A DNA stretch of 64,000 bases from positions 116,595 to 180,594 of the forward strand of contig NW_019775508.1 in the NCBI RefSeq assembly GCF_001039355.2. Reading direction: 5' to 3'. The position numbers and the translations under genes are program-made. Within the stretch, counting starts at the first letter, position 1. Every line of letters starts with the position of its first letter. The notes beneath the pieces are model-generated. The model was not told the origin of the DNA. It saw nothing but the letters and a program-made list of their open reading frames with translations, and did not search any database. Of the stretch, positions 39,501 through 52,940 are shown one piece after another. The stretch is from Lingula anatina (lineage: Eukaryota > Brachiopoda > Lingulata > Lingulida > Lingulidae).

Positions 39501-39955
39501 TAATACTGACTCTCACGTTCGCGCCCCCAACCCCCATCACCCTCATGTTTTACCTCGAACATAACAAACAAGTTAAATTAAATTAAACAAAATTATACAC
39601 AAACATTAGCAAAAATATGAAACTAAGAATCAGTTTCATTTTTGGAGCACTCTTTGAAAGCTTCTTGCGTGCTTTGTTTGTGAGAACGTGAACTTGTTTG
39701 CGCCCTCGCATTTCGTCTCCAGAAAAAAAATAATTTCACATATCGCTTACCAGCTTCGAATGATTTCTTCGGTTTTAGTCTTCCAAGCATCTTCTCTATA
39801 GGTTTTACTTGGCTGTTCAGCAAAATATTTCTACAATTCCCTGAGAAAAAGTTCATCCAAAGCCACCTTCGGCAACAAAAACAGAGTTGGAAAGTCCGCC
39901 AAATTTTAGCGTGCTGGGCAACGTTGATCATTGGTTGAAATTGCCCAGAAGGCAT
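36537..39955 (-). CDS. Deoxynucleoside kinase, TK2-like
   Basis: Phosphorylates deoxynucleosides in nucleotide salvage. Exons in coding order: 39955-39751, 39181-39132, 38884-38810, 38614-38561, 38347-38258, 38081-38008, 37867-37779, 37588-37509, 37217-37140, 36620-36537. They are in frame throughout and give 292 aa (human TK2 265, insect dNK about 250). Motifs: P-loop GNIGSGKST, EPLDKW, FNTYVQLTRVQMH, ERSLHSTKHVFMEN (DRS-type motif), and YVRAPPEVSYQRI followed by the basic LID region ITRRDRKEES. The ~68-residue first exon is rich in R, K, F and C and low in acid near its start, consistent with mitochondrial targeting. Exons 1 and 2 occur again at 42782-42578 and 42000-41951 as an allelic copy (MPSGQ versus MPPGQ). 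TMEM94 starts divergently 234 bp away. Confidence 0.94.
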
Positions 39956-40189
39956 CGCCACTACCAAGATAAGAAAACCACAGTTTTATACACCAAACAA
40001 AGAAAATCTAACAGATATCTCAAACAATGTTTCATAGGTGAAACAAAATTTTAAAAAAGAACAATGCATAAACCATATTCTTATTTTGCAGCGAAATGTG
40101 CACAATTCAGGATTGTCTTGTGTGACCGTCTTAAAAAAGGGAATGGAGAGGTCGAGTGGTGGTGAAGGTAACGTTTTCTAAAACGTAAA
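39956..40189. promoter_or_regulatory. Short divergent promoter, kinase / TMEM94
   Basis: Only 234 bp separate the two start codons, so both transcripts must start here or overlap. No TATA box is evident. The allelic copy is 42783-43017. Confidence 0.55.
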
Positions 40190-41459
40190 ATGAATGACAG
40201 CAGTGTGAGTATCCTCCTAGATAATTTACAAACAGGCGCCCTATGTCCTTAGTTAAATATGTACCACAGGGTTTAATAGCTAAGTTTTCATACCTGATTA
40301 GAATCTGTAGTTCTTCTCGAGACTGCTGACTGTGTGCATCATGCTTCTTTTGTAATGACATGAGCTGCTGACAGGTTCACTCACCGCCTTTTGTTGTCGT
40401 AAAGCAGAATGATGTAATGTTGTGTCGAACTTTCCGATCTGTCTGGAATTTGTTTTAATTTATCAAAACTTCATAGAAACCCATGAGTTCATTTTGTTAT
40501 TTGTTTTGATACACTAATCACTGTTTACTTCTTTAATTTGCAGTTTTAGAAATAAACGTATGTCAAACACGTAAGGATTTATGAATAAATTATTATAAAT
40601 AACGTTACATTGAACTATTTGCATTGACCAATCATTTTTTTAATGATTGATTAACCGGGCAGTAATTATATTAAATCCTCTTTGCAGTACCAGGAGTTCC
40701 CAGACCTGAAAGGCTACAACACCAAGGAAGCCTTGCAACTGCTCCATGATGAATTGGACAGAGAAATCAACAAATATGAGGCCACAGTCAGCTTTTCTAC
40801 TTATAAAGAGAAGTTTTACAAGTCAAGTTTTTATCACGGAGACAGGCGCTCCTCATTTCACTGGATGGGTGCGGCTGTTCTTCTCATCTATTCTGTCATG
40901 CTATTTGTGGCTTATGGATACTCCGAGGTGGAAAAAATTGGGTGAGTGGGCCATGCAGACAAAAGATGGAGCTCTGGCAAATAAAGAAAAGTTACATATA
41001 TTTCCTTTAAAAGCAAAAGTCATGATACATCTCCTACAAGTATTCAAATTTTATTATAATTTTACATTACTCTATCATATTTGGGGGTTGCTTAATTATC
41101 TGTAGCAAATTGGCCATAGTAGCTAAGGATGATAATTTTTTTTTCTAGTCTTATTGTATACATGTACATGACCTGGCAGAAATATCATCTTCATCATATT
41201 GATAGGGCATTACTGTAGGCTTCATATATTTCATCTTTAACAGTTGATCAGGTTATTATCAGATTTTTATCACTTTCCATTGATATTTCTAAAAATATTT
41301 TAATTCAAAATTTCATTTGCAGTAGTCCCTGGTTAGCTGTAGAAGCCCTGGTGGTGCTGGTGTTTTTAGCTATCAATTTGTACTACACTGGATATAATTC
41401 CAAACTCAGGACATGTGAACTAATTGATCATGCCAGACAGGCGCTGGACAAATTAAAAG
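40190..41459 (+). pseudogene. Second copy of TMEM94 exons 1-3
   Basis: Exons 40190-40204, 40688-40941 and 41323-41459 match those at 43018-43032, 43525-43778 and 44161-44297, with the same splice sites and a few SNPs (one changes V to I in EATVSFST). Exon 4 does not follow; the copy is interrupted by the palindromic element and the N. Probably allelic. Confidence 0.8.
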
Positions 41460-41619
41460 GTGAATTCAGTTGTTGATAATATGATTTTTGATTAAAAAAA
41501 CTTCATAACAGGGTTGTAGAAAGTGAGGAGTATAGCCTTGAATGTTGATTTAAAAATATATATATATATTAATGAAAGCATGCTGCACCTAGGATAAACA
41601 CAGTGTTCATTCCATTTTT

Positions 41620-41650
41620 ATGTACAGACACAGATGTGTCTGTACATATA
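41620..41650. mobile_element. Second site of the palindromic-end element
   Basis: A 28-bp palindrome at 41620-41647, in inverse orientation to 436-463, directly before the N at 41651. The other copy of the region (about 44446) continues through this point without it. The rest of the element is lost at the junction. Confidence 0.65.
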
Positions 41651-41651
41651 N
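41651..41651. other. Single N: contig junction
   Basis: A lone N between the two copies of the kinase/TMEM94 5' region; the right-hand copy starts within a few bases after it. Confidence 0.9.
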
Positions 41652-41658
41652 ATTATTA

Positions 41659-41728
41659 GACACACACACACACACACACATACATATATATAACAATTAA
41701 CCTACTCCCAGCCCTATTTTTTCAATTA

Positions 41729-41821
<93 letters not shown>
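41659..41821. repeat. (CA)n and long (TA)n microsatellites
   Basis: A (CA)n at about 41659-41680 and a perfect (TA)n of about 80 bp at 41741-41821. The other copy (about 38927-39003) has much shorter runs, so the length differs between the copies. Confidence 0.95.
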
Positions 41822-41822
<1 letters not shown>

Positions 41823-44445
41823 TTTAACATAATAATACTAAATTTTCAATACAAAATTTACCAAAGTGATCTTCAATGAATTGAAAAATAAGATGATTCT
41901 TATTACAGATTCTACATTTAAAAGTAGATACAAAATGACAATGTACTTACTGTGGATGTACTTTTGCAAAAATTCAAATTTTCAAAATCTTTGATGAATT
42001 CTGGTGATATGAAATTGGAAAAAAAGATGGAAAGATATACAATCATGTCATAGTGTTGGCTTACTCTCACGTTTTTTATTCAAGTCAATTCTTAATATTT
42101 CAACATATTTCCCCACTGGATAAATAACACCAGTTGGTCACCTCAGATGACCTGAAACATGAGCCATGAGTCATGTGAACTTACAAAAGATAGGACCCAC
42201 TTTATTAGATCCTCTTTTTGGATAGTATCACCAGCAGGTTCAGGATTTTGCTACGGGTAGGGTGAGCTAGGGTTCAGTTGTAAAAGAATAATATTTATGG
42301 TATATAACTCAAGACTCTAATACTGACTCACGTTCGCGCCCCCAACCCCCATCACCCTCATGTTTTACCCCTGAACATAACAAACAAGTTAAATTAAATT
42401 AAACAAAATTATACACAAACATTAGCAAAAATATGAAACTAAGAATCAGTTTCATTTTTGGAGCACTCGAGCAAACGCTTTGCAAGCTTCTTGCGTGCTT
42501 TGTTTGTGAGAACGTGAACTTGTTTGCGCCCTCGCATTTCGTCTCCAGAAAAAAATATAATTTCACATATCGCTTACCAGCTTCGAATGATTTCTTCGGT
42601 TTTAGTCTTCCAAGCATCTTCTCTATAGGTTTTACCTGGCTGTTCAGCAAAATATTTCTACAATTCCCTGAGAAAAAGTTCATCCAAAGCCACCTTCGGC
42701 AACAAAAACAGAGTTGGAAAGTCCGCCAAATTTTAGCGTGCTGGGCAACGTTGATCATTGGTTGAAATTGCCCAGGAGGCATCGCCACTACCAAGATAAG
42801 AAAACCAAAGTTTTATACATCAAACAAAGAAAATCTAACAGATATCTCAAACAATGTTTCATAGGTGAAACAAAATTTTAAAAAAGAACAATGCATAAAC
42901 CATATTCTTTTTTTTGCAGCGAAATGTGCACAATTCAGGATTGTCTTGTGTGACCGTCTTAAAAAAGGGAATGGAGAGGTCGAGTGGTGGTGAAGGTAAC
43001 GTTTTCTAAAACGTAAAATGAATGACAGCAGTGTGAGTATCCTCCTAGATAATTTATTAACAGATGCCCTATGTCCTTAGTTAAATATGTACCACAGGGT
43101 TTAATAGCTAAGTTTTCATACCTGATTAGAATCTGTAGTTCTTCTCGAGACTGCTGACTGCGTGCATCATGCTCATGCTTCTTTTGTAATGACATGTGCT
43201 ACTGACAGGTTCACACACCGCCTTTTGTTGTCGTAAAGCAGAATGATGTAATGTTGTGTCGAACTTTCTGATCAGTCTGGAATTTGTTTTAATTTAGCAA
43301 AACTTCATAGAAACCCATGAGTTCATTTTGTTATTTAATTTGATACTCTAATCACTGTTTACTTCTTTAATTTGCAGTTTTAGAAATAAACGTATGTCAA
43401 ACACGTAAGGATTTATGAATAAATTATTATAAATAACGTTACATTGAACTATTTGCATTGACCAATCATTTTATTAATGATTGATTAACCGGGCAGTAAT
43501 AATTATATTAAATCCTCTTTGCAGTACCAGGAGTTCCCAGACCTGAAAGGCTACAACACCAAGGAAGCCTTGCAACTGCTCCATGATGAATTGGACAGAG
43601 AAATCAACAAATATGAGGCCACAATCAGCTTTTCTACTTATAAAGAGAAGTTTTACAAGTCAAGTTTTTATCACGGAGACAGGCGCTCCTCATTTCACTG
43701 GATGGGTGCGGCTGTTCTTCTCATCTATTCTGTCATGCTATTTGTGGCTTACGGATACTCTGAGGTGGAAAAAATTGGGTGAGTGGGCCATGTAGACAAA
43801 AGATGGAGCTCTGGCAAATAAAGAAAAGTTACATATATTTCCTTTAAAAGCAAAAGTCATGATACATCTCCTATAAGTATTCAAATTTTATTACAATTTT
43901 ACATTACTCTATCATATTTGGGGGTTGCTTAATTATCTGTAGCAAATTGGCCATAGTAGCTAAGGATGATAATTTTTTTTTTCTAGTCTTATTGTATACA
44001 TGTACATGACCTGGCAGAAATATCATCTTCATCATATTGATAAGGCATTACTGTAGGCTTCATATATTTCATCTTTAACAGTTGATCAGGTTTTTATCAG
44101 ATTTGTATCACTTTCCATTGATATTTCTAAAAATATTTTAATTCAAAATTTCATTTGCAGTAGTCCCTGGTTAGCTGTAGAAGCCCTGGTGGTGCTGGTG
44201 TTTTTAGCTATCAATTTGTACTACACTGGATATAATTCCAAACTCAGGACATGTGAACTAATTGATCATGCCAGACAGGCGCTGGACAAATTAAAAGGTG
44301 AATTCAGTTGTTGACAATATGATTTTTGATTAAAAAAACTTCATAACAGGGTTGTAGAAAGTGAGGAGTATAGCCTTGAATGTTGATTTAAAAAAAAAAT
44401 ATTAATGAAAGCATGCTGCACCTAAGATAAACACAGTGTTCATTC
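41665..44445. repeat. Duplicate of the kinase/TMEM94 5' region, second copy
   Basis: Partner of 38920-41619. It includes copies of kinase exon 2 (41951-42000) and exon 1 (42578-42782) on the minus strand and TMEM94 exons 1-3 on the plus strand, and continues into the full TMEM94 gene. Confidence 0.87.
41951..42782 (-). pseudogene. Second copy of kinase exons 1-2
   Basis: Exon 1 copy 42782-42578 (205 bp) and exon 2 copy 42000-41951 (50 bp) keep frame and splice sites. The P-loop exon is not repeated because the copy starts just beyond it. Likely the second allele. Confidence 0.8.
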
Positions 44446-47400
44446 CATTTTTTCTTCTACTGCTTTTTTTTTTTAGTAGTAATCATGACATAAACCTTGT
44501 TTCAGTTTGTATCCGCACTTGTACCTGGACGCCGTCTAACTACCTCTTGCTGCAGTGTCCACTATCCCCTTCAGTGTCTGTACAGTGGACATACAGGGAC
44601 AATGAGGTCATTAACCTGCCAACTACCCTGCTGATAGAGGGCGACATCATCATAATGAGACCAGGGCAGAAAGCACCTGCTAGGTGCAGATGCTTGCTGG
44701 CAGAGGTAGTAGAGCTTATGGGATAAATGTTAGTTTAAGCCCATTGAAGAATTACAACAATATGTCTGCACTTCAGTTATTTTAGGAAAAGGTTTAAAGA
44801 GATTAGATCCCTGTAGACAGTATGTTCCCTCTGTTCTCCTGTTCACCCCCATGTTCACTGATTGGCATGTCACTGTCAGGGAGGGGGCGGGTCAATACAC
44901 TTGTTAAATACACTTAGTTTTGCCTAATGAGATGACAGAGAATAGTTGTACCATGAAGAGCTGACCTATCATTACTGCATTAATAGTGAAGGTGCAGCAA
45001 GTAGGTCAAATACAGGGGCAGATTGAGGTCGACTTCTGGGTCTTCCAGAAAACCGTCAGATTTTCAAGTTTACATTGACAGGTATCTGATTTCTTCTGTC
45101 GGAAGACAGTCAAAATGAGGATGGATCATCAAAGATAATTTGGAAGACTGTCAGAAAATATATCTGGATCTGCCCCTGAAATAACCTGTTGATGGCTTTT
45201 GTTGTATTTGAATATATCCTGTTGTTCTAGGTGGATAACCAGACTCAGGAGGAGTTGAGTGGGGGTGAAATGTTTGCCCCAGAGGTTGACAGTCAGAGAG
45301 AACACACAGATCAGCCTTGCTACCAGAAACCATTGAAATCTAAACCTTACGTCCTACTGGAGACACCTTTTGTGAAAAATCTCAGGTAGAGAAGAGAAAT
45401 TGTTTATATATAGCTTATTATCATTGTAATTCGATGGAAAAAATTTAATATATCTAGAAAATTATTAATAGAATCAGTCCAGCTATCATACCCATTACAA
45501 TTTTCACCATAATTTATTTTTGCTAATATTCACGAAGCGTCCATTTCAAATGGTATGCAGTATCTGTTACAATTACTGTTAAATATATTAATCTGATGTT
45601 TGACACATTATATTTAATCAATTATAACTTAACTTGGTGTTTGACTCATTCCAGGACAATACTAGAGAAAGGTGGCAATCGTCCTGTCAGTATTATAGAT
45701 AATGAGCAATATGCACTGGGGACCTTGTGTGTGCTGAGGATTCTACTGCCTACAGTATTTGTGAGTACTGCTCTGTAATGCTGAATAATAAATCAGCCTT
45801 GAACTGGAATAAACTGATATACATGAACTTATTCATCTAGCAAAATTTAAGTATGCAAAATGTTAGATATCATATGGAGGTTTTGGACAGCTTTAATAAT
45901 ATTATGCAATTTTGAAATCTATAGACAATTCTACCAAAAATCATTTTACAACTCAAGACTCAGAATCATGTCACATGGCTGTTTTACAGGAGTCCTGACA
46001 GTTTTTCTTCTTGCTCTTTGTTATTTTAGCTTATCCTCCTTATTACAAATATTCTGAGGATTGTATTGTTGGAGGAAAGTGCTGGGCATTGGACAGAAAT
46101 GGTCATTGTCTTACAGGTCAGTTAATATGTTAAAGTATAACCTGTATAAGGAAGTGGTAAATATCAAGTGAGAAAAAAACATGGGTTGATTTTGTTCAAA
46201 AACTTCATTTATGTTTATAAGAACTTTTTTGAAATCTGTTTTGCTTAGCCGTTTGGTTAAACTGAGGGTCATTCTCTATATTCAGTTTGTATATATTTCT
46301 GCTTTACTTTATTCTTGACACAATAGTGGGCATATAAGTACAGTAAAAAATATGGATTCTGATATAGATTCGACATAATTTTTAAACCTTATAATGTAAT
46401 GAACCAGTTAAGACTTAAGTATATATTCTTCACCAAGGTCCATGCCACGTGGCCATTTCTCCCAGTGTTGTTCCCCCTCCTGTGGTACATGCTGAACCTG
46501 CTGGGACACGCCAGAATATTGGCAGTCTTTGATGAAGGCAAGGGGCAGCAGTATGAGGTAAACTTAGGTGATATTTTCCATGAATAATAGCATACATGTA
46601 GCCTGTCTTGTTAGCACTGGTCCTAGCTAAATGTCAGTAAAATTGAAACAAAACCAGTGAAATTGTATAAATTTTTATTAATTACTAGACACCACTTCTG
46701 TTTTGGTTCAGTTTATCCTTAGACCCTGGTGACTCAAGGGGCCACTACATAGCTTTAAAGGCTTCAAATATTTTGGAATCTGTTATCTAAAGGAGTGGTA
46801 GTAAGAAAAACTGAATAGGATTTAAATTGGAGTATAATAAATATGGTAAAATGGTTAAATCTGCGAAAAAGCAGTGATAATGATTTGATCCTCATTTACT
46901 AACTAAAGTTTGTAATAATTAATGGTACTTGTTTATAGTATTCAGATTTAGATCGCTTCAGTGTTGAAACAAACATCTCTGAGGATGAGATAGTGGTCCA
47001 CTATGAATGGAGACAGGTTTGGAGGCACTTCTTGGAGCTGCTGAAGGGACCCAGCATTTCCTTACCCAGAACAGCAAATAGTGTACATGCCCTAGGAAAT
47101 ATCAATGTGAGCAATTGAGTAACCTTCTCTGTATAGGAGATGTTTTATCAGTAATGCTAGCTTTGTCCTTATACCTATTTATTCCTGTATTTATGATATG
47201 AATGTTTATATGTGTTGTACATTATCACCACTTCTGTTAATGATAATCCATTCTGAAAATTCTGTTGGTGCATGATTATTCATATTTTAAATCATTAATC
47301 AAGTATTTCATCCCAAAGTGTGTGACTTTTCGAAAGTCTGTTTATTATTTAATTTCCCTTGCCCTTCTTTGTTATTTGAACCACATACACTTATTATTAT

Positions 47401-50400
47401 TGTCTTTTTAATCTGCATTTATTCAATATAAATACTGGTAGAAATGAAAGCAGGTATTGACAAGTGATATCTATTGCTGTAATTCCAGTCCCTGTGTTGT
47501 ATAGACAAGAAGGGTATCCTATCCTGGCCAAACCCCACAGCTGAGAAAGTGTTCTTCTTTTCAAGTGGAACACAGTGCAAGCATGCAGGGAAGAAGGGTA
47601 AGGTGGAGGCAGAACTGGAAAAGGCTCAGAAAGATGCTGCAGAAGAAGAGGAAGAGAACGTGGACCAGGGTATGTGTGTTTGTTTGTTTGTTTGTTTGAT
47701 TCAAATACCACCCTTCATAATATATAAATATGAGTGAATAGATAAGAATATTTAAGAGCAACTTGATGAGGAAAATTTTAATTGCAATTGATGCTTTTTC
47801 AAAATCTGTTATGGCAATTACACATTGAATTGGAATAATACTGCTTCATTAGCAAAATTAGTGTTGCATATCTTGTGTTACTATATCCATAAATGTTAAA
47901 AGATGTTGAAATATCAGGTTAATGAGGTATTAAAATTTTGAAAAAGAAAGAGGTTAAGGTCAATCTTTTATGACTGATAAGTTTGTTTGGATTCCAGCCC
48001 TTACTCCTGACTATCATATAGAAGTTTTAGACCTCACACATGATGCTAAGGTTGGTGTCCATTGGGCAGTGAACTCAGATGTTCTTGATTGGCAGACTTC
48101 TTTTATTTACATAATAAGGCAGAATCCATGTTATATATTTCTGTTTACACATCAGTTTTTGTTTTTACCAAAATATACCCTTTTGCTTAGTTATATGGCG
48201 AAGGTTGGCGCACCAAAGAATTAGTTTTGTACAAGAGGGTACAATAATGTGCTAAATGTGTTTACTTTAAAGTGTAGAGGAAATTTTGTCCAAATATTAT
48301 TATTGAAAAATTTGCAAGATAAGATCATTCTTTATCTCCCAGGATGCATTTGGGCTCCAGTTTGATGACCCAGCCTGGAAGAAATATCTGAATTCATTGA
48401 AACCACTGGTATGTAACACAGTCACCTGTACGTTGAAATGTTGAGTTTATTTTATATTGAGCTTTTATTTGAGATGATATATCTTACTATGATAACAACA
48501 TGTATCTGTAATTGAAATGAATATCAATAATTTGAGTCATTAGAAAGTAGGTGAAATATATAATTCAGAAATGATTTCTGAATCAGTTTTTGTATTTATC
48601 GTTCAGGGTTTGAATATACTGTTGAATACGTGCAATAAATCCACCGTGAATGCGTACCAGACTTTCACAGACCACATAGGGGTGGCAGCACTTAAAAATG
48701 AGGACACTGTGGCAGTAGTTAACAGAAGGTAAACTAACAATTTTATAAAATCACTAACCAAGATTAAGATATTTGATATTAATAAAATCGATATATATTT
48801 TTTGCCAAATTTTGTGTCTTTATTAAATCTTAAATTGTTTTAAGGCTATGTTTGGTGCTTTCTTTGAAGGGTGTGTGTGTGTGTGTGTGTCCTTAATGTT
48901 AATGTATTTAAATTGTAGTTTAAGGTTGGATTGTAATTATCTGATCATCACACAAAATGCACCATTTTTGTTTCAGGTGTCTGTGTGAGTTAGCACGACA
49001 GATAGGGTTTACACACAAGGCAATGGAGATATTTCAAAAACAGTTGGAGTTTGGGATGTACAAGCATGTGGTAAGGCACGAGCAAATATTGGTAAAATTA
49101 CAAAAAGTAATAAAACAGATTTGAATTTATCATACATATTTATGTAATTGGTCATCTTTTGTTTGCAGCTGTCTGTCTGTATTTGGTCCATAATGTAATG
49201 AAAGATATTCATAGATTATAATCTCCTTTTCAGCCACTGGAAGTGAGAGCAAAAGAAAAGTTGCAAAGAAATAAAAGTTTAGTTATTCACAAGATTCCTA
49301 TGCCTAATATGATGTCTGTTGTTGTTCAAGAAACCAAAACAGGTACTTGTAACTTAGAGTAAAATAAATTAAGTTTTCAGCTTGATCTTTTATAACACTT
49401 CCTAAGAAAAACAAAAGAAAAATCTGAAGAGGCTCTGTTTTTCACCGCATGCCTAATATGTAATACAAAGCCAATAAAATATAAGTATTGTCAGTGTTCA
49501 GTTATGACCCATTGTCCATACCAGGAGCCACCCAGCTGATGTCCCAGGGCACGGCTGATATCCTGCTGGAGTCCTGCACAGAGTTCTGGGATGGTCAAGA
49601 TATCTGCCCTCTCACTGATACCGACAGGTACATGAATGATAACTAAATTGTGAATAGCCTGATAGATATATAGAGTCGGTCACATATAGAGTCAGATTGA
49701 AGTGGAAAATTCAATGTTTTCAATTCCTGGATTGGAAGGTTTCCTCATGACAAGATAGAAATTATCTTGATTTTCTCATTTTTTTTATTTTCATATACTA
49801 AGAGATTGCAGTGGCAAATTTAATGTGTAGACTTCCTGTGGAATGGATGGTTTCTTCATGACAAGATGGAAATTGCCCTGGTTTTCTCATTTTACCCACA
49901 TATTCATTTTCACTCCACATTCTAGGAAGAAGATTCTTGATTTCTACAACCGTACCAGCATGGCATCCTATTGCACTGCTTTCTCATATCGCCCAATCAC
50001 ACATCACATCAGTGACAGCATGGGGTGCCTGTTTATAGAGCTCCCTGAAGACTGCAGCCACCTTTACCCTCTGGCTAGAAGTCCTACACCCACAAGGTAA
50101 AATATGATTGTCAGCAGTTCTTACACTAATATTTCTATTGTTGCACTTTGGGTCTGCATGCAACAAACTATCCAGATATCAACTTAAAGGGATAATAACT
50201 CTTCGTTTTGGTCAAAAAATGAATTTTCCTGGAGTAAACAACAATTTTCCCATACTTACCAATGGTTAATGAATCCATTTTTACATTCAAAGTTAGTCTC
50301 TGTTTTTTTTCTAAAAAGTTTGGTTTTTTGTTAAAATCTCTTAAGAGATTATAACAGAGTACAGCCATCAGTGGAGGTCACGTGATCTGAAGACAAGCTC

Positions 50401-52875
50401 AGATATCAAAATAATAGCTATAGCTGCCGTTTTTGTGATAAAACAGAATATATTATATTTCTATGAGTTGTTCACAATGTTTTTATTGTGAAATATAGAT
50501 ATCATACGAAGAGTTATTATCCCTTTAAGCACAACATTTAAAGACAGATTTCCATGGTGCATAGTGGGTAGTCTCTGTTCACTTATAAGATAAATATGCA
50601 AATACTACATTACATTTTTTTTTTCAGTTATTTTACCATAGAATTTACACATTTTAATGTAAAAAATAATTCTCTACAGTATTAGAAATGATGTCATTGA
50701 TAAAGTGTTGTTTGTTCACCGAATTCCATCTTTACTCTTGTGGTAGGTCATGGCTTTGTTGCAGGAAGATGCTTTTGTATAGTAATGATAAACCATTTAT
50801 CAGGTAAAATCCCAGTTGGTCACCAGTTTATCTGTTCTCTTATTTTACTCCAGGTCATGGGACGTGGAGTCATTGGACAGCCGTCTGCTGAAAGGCACCC
50901 ATCTCTCCATCAGTGTGGACTCCCTGTACAGTGAGTCTAGCTCAGCCTCCATTAAAGATGCTGTGGATCTCTTCAAGGCTCAGTGCAATCAGATTTTTAT
51001 TGGAATGGTCACCATGCAGTACCAGGCCAGACTGGTATGTGGACTGTCTTGAAAAATGTCCTCTGCTGGATTCTATAGATCAAGTGAATGTAAAAGAAAT
51101 ATTAATGTTTGGATTTAAAATCTCTCCTGAATAAAATATAAAAACTTGTGTTAATGGTCAAATTTTATAGTTGTTATCAATAGAGAACATAAATTCGTTG
51201 CTGTATTAAATATAAGTAAGAATTTTAAAAAGGTTTCCATTTTTGCCTTTCAGGATGTTGTAAAATTAATTGAAAATCTGGAAACAGCATGCATCAGATT
51301 TGTGCATTTTTCAGAGGAAAATGAATTGAGAAGTAGAGTAAGTATCAGTCTTATTCTTTCATTAAACAATATATGCAACATTAAGTTTTTTTATTAATGT
51401 TCACAGATAATATGGGGATGCAGTGCTTCAAAGATTACAAGTGACTTTCGAAGGAGCCAGGATGGAAAATAAAATGTATTTATGTACATTATTGTGTCAT
51501 ATTTTATTATCAGGTGTTCTCAGAGAAGATGGGATTGGAGGCTGGGTGGAACTGTCATATCTCTCTCCTCAGTGGTGACTACACAGAAAGCACCAGCCAG
51601 CCAGACTCCAATACCAGCAACCAGTCACACAGGACATCAAAGATCTCTAGTCACGTCTCTGTAGACACTCTGAACAGAAGTTCACGGTCACGAGACAAAT
51701 CACGCCGCCACAGTGCACCCTCACTGATACACATAGAAGACCCACAGGTGCGGTTCTCAATGCAGCCATCTGAGGAAAACTGCAACAGTATTAGATCAGA
51801 CGATACAGTGCAGACTGTAGTTGTCAATCAAGTCATCCACCAATCAGGACAGTCGTCTCAGGCAGTTAACCAATCAGTCCAAATGTCTCAAAGTGATGAA
51901 CTAGATGGAGCAGTGTGCAACATTGATGGAGTAGAGGTTGAAGAGGTGAAAATTCAGGAGACACCAAGATCCCATTTTACCTCAGATGAAACTCCATACA
52001 CCAACTTCTCCTCTAATGTCAGTCCAGAGGGATATTTTCAGCCAGACATCCATATAGCCTACCAGTCAGATTTGTCGCCAGCAGAGGAACAGGAGATGGT
52101 GGAAATAGCAGCACACTATGGCAGTCACAGGACATCTAACACTGATGATACTATGTCTGGGGGGTTTGATATGTCTAACAGGGTAAGTTCACAAGGGACT
52201 TAGACTGATAATATCACATGTATGGGAGGGGGGTATATCTAACAGGATAAGTTCATGAGAGACTAACAAATTATTAACACAATGATGTTTTAGAGCAGGG
52301 GTAATGTGTAAACAGATATAAAGAGATTATTTAAATAGATTTTAATGGAAAAAAATATGGCACAAAATTGAACTGGTTTTAATTGGAAGAAGTAAGGAAT
52401 ATTTTAGAAGAAGTAAATGAAAGAATTTCTCTTTGTAGGCCAAGCTTCCCAAGGGAATAGAGAACATCCGGCCCCACTTAGAGCATGTAGACAATGTGCC
52501 TTTGCTGGTGTCACTGTTCACTGACTGTACCAAGGGAAGTAAGTACATTGAAATCACAACACCATTTGAGACTAAATGACATCAAGAATAACATGTACAT
52601 TATTTAAAGTTTTTCACCAGCCTGACCTGGTGAAAATGTACAGAGATAAATATTAATAATGGCACGACTGTTTTATCATCTAAAGATCATGACAAAAAAT
52701 TTTAATAATAATTCAGTCCATATTTATCTGTATTAAATTGTCGTGTTTTTTGTATACTTCCAGCCACCAGAGAGATGATCCAGATAATGCAGGAATATGG
52801 GGAGGTGGTTTGCTGTATAGGGAGCACTGCTTGTATACAGAATACAGCTTCTTTTATCCAAGCTGATGCAAGGTA

Positions 52876-52940
<65 letters not shown>

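Larger units (their letters stand above)
38920..41619. repeat. Duplicate of the kinase/TMEM94 5' region, first copy
   Basis: Near-identical to 41665-44445. It includes kinase exons 1-2 and TMEM94 exons 1-3, and after 41619 diverges into the palindromic element cut by the N at 41651. Its left side runs on into the rest of the kinase gene. Confidence 0.87.

Noticed and set aside
40143-40166. ATGGAGAGGTCGAGTGG… plus donor GTAACG as TMEM94 start exon
   Set aside because: Its phase would put the next exon out of frame and hit a stop. The downstream ATGAATGACAGCAGT with GTGAGT donor fits.
50168-50368. 66-residue frame with KMDSLTIGKYGKIVVYSRKI
   Set aside because: It lies within the 337-bp TTAA element, and the same frame occurs in the truncated copy at 24.1 kb. 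The element is too short to code for a transposase and shows no domain.
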